Source of the DNA: Nonomuraea thailandensis
GTDB lineage: Bacteria > Actinomycetota > Actinomycetes > Streptosporangiales > Streptosporangiaceae
Assembly (NCBI RefSeq): GCF_024172165.1
Contig: NZ_JAMZEB010000002.1
Location: forward strand, 930,001-994,000
Direction of reading: 5' to 3'
Length of the DNA stretch: 64,000 nt
Below, piece after piece: positions 57,278-64,000 of the stretch (position 1 is the stretch's first letter; each line of letters opens with the position of its first letter). A program made the translations under genes and the position numbers. The notes under the pieces are model-generated. The model was not told the origin of the DNA. It saw only the letters and a list, made by a program, of their open reading frames with translations, and searched no databases.

Positions 57278-60200
57278 TTGCGTAGCGACTCGGTCGATGT
57301 GCGTCCCAGGGCCGCGTCCGCGGTCTATCCCGCCGGCGTGCTGGCGCCGCCGCCCCGCACCCTGGTCGACATCCTCGACGAGACGGCGCGGCTGCACCCG
57401 GACGCGCCCGCGCTCGACGACGGCACCGTGTCCCTGAGCTACCGCGACCTGCGCGCGGAGGTGGGCCGGATGGCCGCCGAGCTCGCGGAGGCGGGGATCG
57501 GCCGCGGCGCCCGGGTGGGCGTGCGGGTCGGGTCGGGGACGGCCGAGTTGTACCTGTCCATCCTCGCCGTGCTCGCCGCCGGGGCCGCGTACGTGCCGGT
57601 CGACGCCGACGACCCGGACGAGCGCGCCGAGCTGGTCTTCACCGAGGCCGCGGTGGACGCGGTCATCACCGGCGAGGTCACCGTGCACGAGGGCTTCGGT
57701 GACGGCGGCGGCCCGCCCGCGCCGGACGACGACGCGTGGATCATCTTCACGTCCGGGTCCACCGGCAAGCCGAAGGGCGTCGCGGTGACGCACCGGTCGG
57801 CGGCGGCGTTCGTGGACGCCGAGGCGGGGCTGTTCCTGCGGGAGCGGCCGCTGGGCCCCGGCGACCGGGTGCTGGCCGGGCTGTCGGTGGCCTTCGACGC
57901 CTCGTGCGAGGAGATGTGGCTGGCCTGGCGGCACGGCGCCTGCCTGGTGCCCGCGCCCAGGGCGCTGGTGCGCACGGGCATGGACCTCGGCCCCTGGCTG
58001 GCCGGCAGGGGCATTACGGTCGTCTCGACCGTGCCGACGCTGGCGGCGCTCTGGCCGGTCGAGCACCTCGCCGGGATCCGCCTGCTGATCTTCGGCGGCG
58101 AGGCGTGCCCGCCCGAGCTGGCCGAGCGGCTGGCCGTGCCGGAGCGGGAGGTGTGGAACACCTACGGGCCGACGGAGGCGACGGTGGTGGCGTCCGCGGC
58201 GCCCCTCACCGGCGGGCAGCCCGTACGCATCGGGCTGCCCCTCGACGGGTGGGACCTGGCCGTGGTCGGCGACTCGGGCGAGCCGGTGGCCATGGGGGAG
58301 ACCGGCGAGCTGGTCATCGGCGGTGTCGGCCTGGCCCGCTACCTCGACCCCGGCAAGGACGCCGAGAAGTACGCGCCGCTGCCGTCGCTGGGCTGGGCAC
58401 GCGCCTACCGCAGCGGTGACCTGGTCCGGGCCGACCCCGAGGGCCTGGTGTTCGTCGGCCGGGCCGACGACCAGGTGAAGCTGGGCGGGCGCCGGATCGA
58501 GCTGGGCGAGGTGGACGCCGCGTTACAGGCGCTGCCCGGCGTCACCGGAGCGGCCGCCGCCGTGCGCACCGCGGGCGGCGGGCACCAGATCCTCGTCGGG
58601 TACGTCGTCACCGGACCCGGCTTCGACGCCGGCGAGGCGCGCGAGCTGCTCGCCGACTCGCTGCCCGCCGCCCTGGTGCCGCGCCTGGCGCCGGTCGGCT
58701 CGCTGCCGACCAGGACCTCGGGCAAGATCGACCGCGACGCGCTGCCCTGGCCGCTGGCCGGACGGGCGGCGTCCCTCGATCTGAGCCCCGCCGAGGCGCG
58801 GCTGGCCGAGCAGTGGACCGCCATCCTGGGGGTGGCGCCCGAAGGACCCGACGACGACTTCTTCGCCAACGGAGGCACCAGCCTCGCGGCGGCCAGGCTG
58901 GTGTCCGTGCTGCGCCCCGACTACCCCGACGTGGCGGTGGGCGACGTGTACGCGCGGCCGACGCTGGCCGGCCTGGCCGGGCTCCTGGCCACCAGGGGCG
59001 AGCCCGAGCCCGCCCGGCCACCCGTGACGCCCATGCCGCGGCGGGCCTCGCTGATCCAGGCGCTGCTCATGGTGCCACTGCTCACCGCCGGCGCGATGCG
59101 CTGGATCGTGCCGCTGGCCGCGCTCGGCAACGTGCTGGCGCCGCCGTGGGCCCCGGCGCTGTCCTGGTGGTGGGTGGCGCTGGGCGCGCTGGCGTTCCTC
59201 ACCCCCATGGGACGCATCGGCCTGTCGGCGGCGCTCGCCCGGCTGCTGCTGCGCGGCGTGCGGCCGGGCAGTCATCCGCGCGGCGGCGCCGTCCATCTCA
59301 GGCTGTGGTTCGCCGAGCAGTTCGCGGCCAGGCTCGGCGTCCCCGACCTGGCCAGCGCGCCCTGGATGACCTGGTACGCCCGGCTGCTCGGCGCCCAGGT
59401 GGGCGCCGACGCCGACCTGCACTCGCCGCCGCCCGTCACCGGGCTGCTCAAGGTGGGCAGGGGCGCGTCGGTCGAGCAGGAGGTGGACCTCAGCGGCCAC
59501 TGGTACGACGGCGACGTCCTGCACCTCGGCGAGATCCGGATCGGCGCCGGCGCCACCGTCGGCTCCCGCTCGACGCTGCTCCCCGGCGCCAAGATCGGCA
59601 AGAACGCGCAGGTCGCCCCCGGTTCGGCGGTCGCCGGAGCGGTGCCGTCGGGCGAGCTGTGGGCCGGCGTGCCGGCGTTCCGCCAGGGCAAGTCACGCAA
59701 GCCGGGCGAGCGGGCCGCCCGCTCCGCCTGGTGGACGGCGCTGTACGGCGTGACCGCCTTCGCGCTCAGCATGCTCCCCGTCGTCGCGGCCGGGGCCGCC
59801 CTCGCGGTCCTGACCTGGTTCGCCCGCGGCACGCGCACGCTCGGCGAGGCGCTCACCGCCGCCCTGGCCGGCGTGCCGCTCGCGACGGTCGCGGGCATGG
59901 CCGTCTTCGCCCTGCTCACGCTGGTCAGCGTGCGGCTGCTCGGCCTCGGCCTGCACGCCGGGCAGCACCCGGTGCACAGCCGCCAGGCCTGGCAGGCCTG
60001 GGCCACCGGCCGGCTGATGGCCTCGGCCCGCGTCTGGCTGTTCCCGCTGTACGCGAGCGTCCTGACCCCGGCGTGGCTGCGGGCGCTCGGCATGAAGGTG
60101 GGCCGGGGCGTCGAGCTGTCCACGGTGCTCGCGCTGCCCACGATGACCTCGGTCGGCGACGGCGCCTTCCTCGCCGACGACACGATGGTCGCCCCGTACG

Positions 60201-61108
60201 AGCTCGACGGCGGCTGGATGCGCATCGCGACCGCGCGGATCGGCAAGCGCGCCTTCCTCGGCAACTCGGGGATGACCGCCCCCGGGCGCAAGGTGCCCAA
60301 GGACGGCCTGGTCGGCGTGCTGTCGGCGACCCCCAAGAAGGCCAAGTCCGGCTCGTCGTACGTCGGCATGCCGCCCATGAAGCTGCGCCGCACCGCGGAG
60401 GAGGGCGACAGGAACCGCACTTATGACCCGCCCGCGCGCTACAAGGTGGCCCGGGCCGTCGTCGAGGCGTTCCGCGTGGTGCCCGCCATGTGCGCCCTCG
60501 CGCTCGCCGTCCTGGCCGCCGGCGCGTTCGCCGCTCTCGCCTCCCGCTACGGCTTCGCCGCCGCGATCGCGCTGGGCGGCGTGGTCATGACGGCCGCGGG
60601 CGTGGTCGCCGCGGCGGTCGCCACGGCCGCCAAGTGGCTGCTGGTCGGGCGGATCAGGGCCGGCAACCGGCCGCTGTGGAGCTCGTTCGTCTGGCTCAAC
60701 GAGCTGGCGGACAACTTCGTCGAGGTGCTGGCGGCGCCCTGGTTCGCGCGGCCGTGGCTGGGAACCGCGCCGCTCAACGTGTGGCTGCGCTCGCTCGGGG
60801 CACGCATTGGACATGGGGTCACGTGTGACACGTACTGGCTGCCCGAGGCGGACCTGGTGACCCTGGGCGACGGCGCGTGCGTCAACCGGGGCTGCGTCCT
60901 GCAGACACATCTCTTCCACGACCGGGTCATGAGCATGGACACGGTGACGCTCGAGGCGGGCGCGACGCTGGGCCCGCACGGCGTGCTGCTGCCGGCCTCG
61001 CTCGTGGGCGCCGACACCACGATCGGCCCGGCCTCCCTGGTCATGCGCGGCGAGAACGTGCCCGGCCGGACCCGCTGGTTCGGCAACCCGATCTCGGCGT
61101 GGCGATGA
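57278..61108 (+). CDS. Pls-type stand-alone non-ribosomal peptide synthetase with membrane/beta-helix region
   Basis: A 1276-residue protein. Residues 25-510 are an adenylation domain (RTLVDILDETARLHPDAPAL, core A3 WIIFTSGSTGKPKGVAVTH, WNTYGPTEATV, YRSGDLVRADPEGLVFVGR and the TSGKIDRDALP end). The thiolation site is FFANGGTSLAAARLV. After residue 600 there are several transmembrane helices (LLMVPLLTAGAMRWIVPLAA, LYGVTAFALSMLPVVAAGAA) between left-handed beta-helix segments (IRIGAGATVGSRSTLLPGAK, IGKRAFLGNSGMTAPG). No condensation domain exists: this is the poly-amino-acid synthetase (Pls/PosA) plan. TTG 57278 has AAGGAG 6 nt upstream; ATG 57215 is the alternative. Product unknown. Confidence 0.85.
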   Translation: MRSDSVDVRPRAASAVYPAGVLAPPPRTLVDILDETARLHPDAPALDDGTVSLSYRDLRAEVGRMAAELAEAGIGRGARVGVRVGSGTAELYLSILAVLAAGAAYVPVDADDPDERAELVFTEAAVDAVITGEVTVHEGFGDGGGPPAPDDDAWIIFTSGSTGKPKGVAVTHRSAAAFVDAEAGLFLRERPLGPGDRVLAGLSVAFDASCEEMWLAWRHGACLVPAPRALVRTGMDLGPWLAGRGITVVSTVPTLAALWPVEHLAGIRLLIFGGEACPPELAERLAVPEREVWNTYGPTEATVVASAAPLTGGQPVRIGLPLDGWDLAVVGDSGEPVAMGETGELVIGGVGLARYLDPGKDAEKYAPLPSLGWARAYRSGDLVRADPEGLVFVGRADDQVKLGGRRIELGEVDAALQALPGVTGAAAAVRTAGGGHQILVGYVVTGPGFDAGEARELLADSLPAALVPRLAPVGSLPTRTSGKIDRDALPWPLAGRAASLDLSPAEARLAEQWTAILGVAPEGPDDDFFANGGTSLAAARLVSVLRPDYPDVAVGDVYARPTLAGLAGLLATRGEPEPARPPVTPMPRRASLIQALLMVPLLTAGAMRWIVPLAALGNVLAPPWAPALSWWWVALGALAFLTPMGRIGLSAALARLLLRGVRPGSHPRGGAVHLRLWFAEQFAARLGVPDLASAPWMTWYARLLGAQVGADADLHSPPPVTGLLKVGRGASVEQEVDLSGHWYDGDVLHLGEIRIGAGATVGSRSTLLPGAKIGKNAQVAPGSAVAGAVPSGELWAGVPAFRQGKSRKPGERAARSAWWTALYGVTAFALSMLPVVAAGAALAVLTWFARGTRTLGEALTAALAGVPLATVAGMAVFALLTLVSVRLLGLGLHAGQHPVHSRQAWQAWATGRLMASARVWLFPLYASVLTPAWLRALGMKVGRGVELSTVLALPTMTSVGDGAFLADDTMVAPYELDGGWMRIATARIGKRAFLGNSGMTAPGRKVPKDGLVGVLSATPKKAKSGSSYVGMPPMKLRRTAEEGDRNRTYDPPARYKVARAVVEAFRVVPAMCALALAVLAAGAFAALASRYGFAAAIALGGVVMTAAGVVAAAVATAAKWLLVGRIRAGNRPLWSSFVWLNELADNFVEVLAAPWFARPWLGTAPLNVWLRSLGARIGHGVTCDTYWLPEADLVTLGDGACVNRGCVLQTHLFHDRVMSMDTVTLEAGATLGPHGVLLPASLVGADTTIGPASLVMRGENVPGRTRWFGNPISAWR

Positions 61109-62367
61109 CGCCGTACTTCCCCGCGCACGGCGACGACCGTTACGGCGTCTCGCACTACGACCTGAGGCTGGTCTACCGGGTCGCGGCCAACCGGCTCGAC
61201 GGCACCGCCCGGCTGACGGTGTCGGCCGCCGAGCCCCTCGGCACGCTGGACCTGGACTTCGGCCGGCTCAGGGTCGCGGGCGTCACGGTGGACGGCGTGC
61301 CGGCGAGGTACACGCACACCCGGGACAAGCTGCGCGTCACGCCGCCCGCGCCGCTGCGGGAGGCCGTCGTGGAGGTGCGGTACTCGGGCAAGCCCGTGCC
61401 GGTGGCGAGCCCCTGGGGCGGGCTGGGCTGGGAGGAGCTGAGCGACGGCGCGCTCGTCGCCGGGCAGCCGATCGGCGCGCCGTCCTGGTTCCCGTGCAAC
61501 GACCGGCCGGGGGACAAGGCGTCGTACCGCATCTCCGTGACGACGGCGTCGCCGTACCAGGTGATCGCGAACGGTGTGCTCGTGGACAGGCGGCGCGGCG
61601 CCGGCACCACGACGTGGGTCTACGAGCAGGCCGAACCCATGGCGAGCTACCTGGCCAGCGTGCAGATCGGGCGTTACCAGATCTCCGAGCAGGGCGGCGC
61701 GCGGCTGGCGTGTCCGCCGCGGCTGGCCGCCCGCGTGCGCCACGACTTCGCCCGGCAGGACCAGATGATGGCGCTGTTCGGCGAGCTGTTCGGGCCCTAT
61801 CCCTTCGCCGGCTACACCGTCGTGGTGGCCGACGACGACCTGGACATCCCGGTGGAGGCCCAGGGCATGTCGATCTTCGGCAGGAACCATGTCGACGGCG
61901 TACGCGGCTGCGAGCGCCTGGTCGCGCACGAGCTGGCGCACCAGTGGTTCGGCAACAGCCTCACCGTGGCCTGCTGGAGCGACATCTGGCTGCAGGAGGG
62001 CTTCGCCGCCTACGCCGAGTGGCTCTGGTCCGAGGCGTCGGGCGGCCCGCTTGCCGGCGACCACGCCCACCGGTGGTGGCACCGCCTCACCCTGCTCCCG
62101 CAGAACTTCATCCTGGCCGACCCCGGCGAGCAGGCGCTGTTCGACGACCGCGTCTACAAGCGCGGCGCGCTGACCCTGCACGCGTTGCGCCGGGCCATGG
62201 GCGACGAGGCGTTCTTCGCCGCCCTGCGCGCCTGGACCGCCGAGCACCGGCACGGGACCGTCACCACCAGGGAGTTCGCCGGGCACGTCCAGCGGTACAC
62301 CCCGCGGCCGGTCGGGCCGCTGTTGTCCGCCTGGCTGCACGACAAACCGCTGCCCCACCTGGTCTGA
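61105..62367 (+). CDS. M1-family zinc metallopeptidase (aminopeptidase N-like)
   Basis: A 420-residue M1 peptidase without the C-terminal ERAP-type helical domain, thus short (family often 800+). The zinc motif is His275, His279 and Glu298 in HELAHQWFGNS and WLQEGFAAYAEW. The exopeptidase GxMEN motif is altered to AQGMSIFGRNHV, so amino-terminal recognition may differ. No signal peptide, so probably cytosolic. Its ATG overlaps the synthetase stop as ATGA, implying coupled translation. This pairing with Pls-like synthetases hints at trimming or hydrolysing the peptide product (inference). Confidence 0.9.
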   Translation: MTPYFPAHGDDRYGVSHYDLRLVYRVAANRLDGTARLTVSAAEPLGTLDLDFGRLRVAGVTVDGVPARYTHTRDKLRVTPPAPLREAVVEVRYSGKPVPVASPWGGLGWEELSDGALVAGQPIGAPSWFPCNDRPGDKASYRISVTTASPYQVIANGVLVDRRRGAGTTTWVYEQAEPMASYLASVQIGRYQISEQGGARLACPPRLAARVRHDFARQDQMMALFGELFGPYPFAGYTVVVADDDLDIPVEAQGMSIFGRNHVDGVRGCERLVAHELAHQWFGNSLTVACWSDIWLQEGFAAYAEWLWSEASGGPLAGDHAHRWWHRLTLLPQNFILADPGEQALFDDRVYKRGALTLHALRRAMGDEAFFAALRAWTAEHRHGTVTTREFAGHVQRYTPRPVGPLLSAWLHDKPLPHLV

Positions 62368-62382
62368 CCGCCCGCACGGTCA

Positions 62383-63297
62383 TCACGACAGCTTCGTGAC
62401 CTCGCCCGACCGGGAGGTGTCGTAGCCGCCCAGCGCAGAGATCCTGCCGCGCAGCGCCGGCGTGCGCAGGGCGGCGATGAGGTGAGCGGCCGAGTCGAGG
62501 GCGTGCCCGGCCAGCCCGATGTCGAACTCCTCCCAGGCCAGGGGGATGAAGTCGAGGTCCAGGTCGGTCGCGGCCGAACGGACCGCGAGGCCGGCGTGGA
62601 CGGTGCCGGTGGCGACGGCCAGGGCGACCTCCAGGTGGGAGCCCACCTGCGGCCCCCGTAAATCGTCCGGGTCGTGACCGGCGGCCAGGAGCAGCCGGTC
62701 CAGGAGGATCCGGGTCCCGGTGCCGGGGCGCCGGGAGGCGACGCGCCGCGTGGTGAGGTCGGCGATGCCGGTGATGCGGCCGGGGTTGCCCGGCGGCACG
62801 ATCAGGCCCTGCTCGCGGCGCCAGAGGTGGATCAGGTGCGGCTCCAGACCGCGCAGCATGCCGAGCGCGAAGGGCGCGTTGTAGGCGCCGGTGTGGTGCA
62901 GCAGGTGGATCGCGGCGCCGTCGGCGTGGCCCTGGCGCACCGCGCTGAGGCCGGCGACGCTGCCCTCGCGCGTGACGATGCTCAGCCTTCCGTCCAGCGC
63001 CCCGGTGAGCAGGTCGAGGGCGGGATCGTCGCTGCCGGCGAGGGTGAGGACGGAGTCCACGTGCAGGAACCGCCGGGCCGCGAGCGCGGCGCCGGGGGTG
63101 ACCCGGGCCCGGCGCCGGTCGGCCAGCTCCAGCACTCCGGCGTCGGCCAGCCGGCGCTGTGCCCGGCTCACGGTGGAGGCCGTGGTCTGCCACTGCCGGG
63201 CCAGGTCGCGGATGCCCGGCAGCTCGTCCCCGGGGTGGAGGGTCCCCGCGATGATCCGGTGAGCGAGGTCGGTGCAGATTTCCCGGTAGCGGGTCAC
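62383..63297 (-). CDS. GntR-type HTH regulator with PBP-like ligand domain
   Basis: A 304-residue protein. Residues 1-75 form the GntR winged helix (REICTDLAHRIIAGTLHPGD, TASTVSRAQRRLADAGVLEL). The rest is a periplasmic-binding-protein-like fold (LTLAGSDDPALDLLTGALDG, LIVPPGNPGRITGIADLTTR, SRRPGTGTRILLDRLLLAAG), the domain known from regulators of molybdate and molybdopterin genes. Start GTG 63297 lies inside an 11-bp inverted repeat. A molybdate-sensing role next to a molybdenum enzyme operon is possible but unproven. It converges with the M1 peptidase gene. Confidence 0.82.
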   Translation of the reverse strand: MTRYREICTDLAHRIIAGTLHPGDELPGIRDLARQWQTTASTVSRAQRRLADAGVLELADRRRARVTPGAALAARRFLHVDSVLTLAGSDDPALDLLTGALDGRLSIVTREGSVAGLSAVRQGHADGAAIHLLHHTGAYNAPFALGMLRGLEPHLIHLWRREQGLIVPPGNPGRITGIADLTTRRVASRRPGTGTRILLDRLLLAAGHDPDDLRGPQVGSHLEVALAVATGTVHAGLAVRSAATDLDLDFIPLAWEEFDIGLAGHALDSAAHLIAALRTPALRGRISALGGYDTSRSGEVTKLS

Positions 63298-63326
63298 GTT
63301 GGGGTAATTTACCGGAACGTGACCCG
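63290..63326. promoter_or_regulatory. 37-bp inverted repeat over the start codon of the GntR-PBP regulator
   Basis: CGGGTCACGTT (63290-63300) and AACGTGACCCG (63316-63326) are perfect reverse complements, 15 bp apart, and the spacer contains a second inner palindrome GGTAA-T-TTACC (63303-63313). The GTG start is inside the left arm. Likely an autoregulatory operator; as RNA it could also form a hairpin that blocks translation. Confidence 0.75.
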
Positions 63327-63333
63327 GGCGCGG

Positions 63334-64000
63334 TCAGTCGTCGTCGTAGCCGTACGGGGGCGTGATCGGCCTGCCCTCGGCGAACCGGTCGGGGGAGAAG
63401 GCGGAGACGTCCACCGTCCGCGGCTCGTCCAGGGCCAGCTCGGACAGCGCGCGGCCGACCGCCGGGCAGATCTTGAAGCCCATCCCGGAGAAGCCCGCCG
63501 CGACGATGAGGCCCTCGATCCCGGCCACCTGGCCCAGCATCGGCCGGGCGTCCGGCGACATGTCGTAGACGCCGGTCACGCCGCGGGTGATGCCGGACTC
63601 GGCGAGGGCGGGCACGCGGCGTGCGGCTCGCCCGACCATCTCCACCACGTTCGCCTCACCGGGCGTCTGGGGGAAGTCGTCGGGGTCGATGCCGGCGCGC
63701 GGGCCGATGAAGTCGCCGAGCAGCAGGTTCCCGCCCGGTTCAGGGCGGAAGTACGTACGGGTGCCCGAGTCGATGCACGCCAGCCGGGACGCCGGCCCGC
63801 CCGGGCCGTCCCGCAGGACCGCCACCTCGTGGTACTCGGCCTCGATGGGCAGGTCCGCCCCCACCGCCGCGAGCAGCGGACGGGTCCACACGCCGGTGGC
63901 GAGGACGACGAGGTCGGCCGTGAGGTCGCCCTGGTCGGTGCGCACCCCCCGGACCCGGCCGCCGGCGTCGGTGAGGAGCGAGCGCACGGGGGTGTTGGGA
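63334..64000 (-). CDS. FAD-dependent amine/amino-acid oxidoreductase (DadA/sarcosine-oxidase type), 5' end outside the window
   Basis: Only the C-terminal 221 codons are present; the frame is open to the edge. LTADLVVLATGVWTRPLLAA, then ARPMLGQVAGIEGLIVAAGF and SGMGFKICPAVGRALSELAL mark the FAD-binding C-terminal part of the DAO fold (sarcosine/glycine oxidase, DadA). It oxidises a secondary or alpha-amino compound, acceptor unknown. It stops 8 bp before the inverted repeat of the regulator gene, which is co-directional. Confidence 0.85.
   Translation of the reverse strand, partial: PNTPVRSLLTDAGGRVRGVRTDQGDLTADLVVLATGVWTRPLLAAVGADLPIEAEYHEVAVLRDGPGGPASRLACIDSGTRTYFRPEPGGNLLLGDFIGPRAGIDPDDFPQTPGEANVVEMVGRAARRVPALAESGITRGVTGVYDMSPDARPMLGQVAGIEGLIVAAGFSGMGFKICPAVGRALSELALDEPRTVDVSAFSPDRFAEGRPITPPYGYDDD

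Overview
The window is very GC-rich with almost no wasted space. Its gene families (SARP and LAL regulators, DUF574 methyltransferase, deazaflavin-dependent nitroreductase, ROK and GntR/FadR regulators, a Pls-type peptide synthetase, class I ribonucleotide reductase behind a cobalamin riboswitch) point to a filamentous actinobacterium. Streptosporangiales, for example a Nonomuraea-like genome, is my inference from family flavour only. I see no transposase, integrase, phage module, rRNA or CRISPR array.

Layout. 0-6 kb: NmrA-type dehydrogenase, ThDP-dependent pyruvate oxidase-like enzyme, IclR regulator divergent from 4-hydroxybenzoate 3-monooxygenase (pobA), a small protein and a small-conductance-channel-like membrane protein. 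6-11 kb: a lanthipeptide-synthetase tail fragment, VOC protein, SARP/ATPase regulator, methyltransferase, acetyltransferase, and a minus-strand tRNA array (Gly-Cys-Gly-Val). 11-24.3 kb: secreted amidase, TetR with two palindromic operators divergent from an ABC-2 exporter, glmS preceded by a small conserved-looking gene, DUF574 methyltransferase, orphan TctC-type receptor, then a cobalamin riboswitch with a Shine-Dalgarno-masking hairpin upstream of nrdA-nrdB-mscS. 24.3-24.8 kb: tRNA-Pro and an unusual 74-nt tRNA with the Leu anticodon CAG but no long variable arm.

24.8-35.7 kb is a decay zone: remnants of DHFR/RibD-C, alpha/beta hydrolase, MarR, NB-ARC, CCA-nucleotidyltransferase-like, SDR and TetR genes, plus a frameshifted XRE/NB-ARC regulator, lie among apparently intact genes (TetR, septum-formation-type lipoprotein, NTF2-like, Ser/Thr kinase-WD40). 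35.7-47 kb: membrane protein divergent from a GntR-TetR double-HTH regulator over a 9-bp inverted repeat, ROK regulator, LAL regulator divergent from an NTF2-like protein, and a 1348-aa secreted subtilase.

47-56.9 kb carries the most coherent catabolic system: an eight-gene minus-strand operon for a xanthine-dehydrogenase-family molybdenum hydroxylase (FAD, 2Fe-2S and a large subunit split in two), a MoxR ATPase and a VWA protein of the CoxD/CoxE type, an amidohydrolase and a YciI protein. It is divergent from a FadR-type regulator over an 18-bp perfect palindrome. The active-site loop is not that of CO dehydrogenase, so the substrate is probably an aromatic or N-heterocyclic compound opened by the amidohydrolase (inference). 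57-64 kb: a stand-alone A-T-membrane/left-handed-beta-helix peptide synthetase (Pls family) translationally coupled to an M1 aminopeptidase, a GntR-PBP-like regulator whose start codon sits in a large inverted repeat, and a truncated FAD amine oxidoreductase at the right edge.
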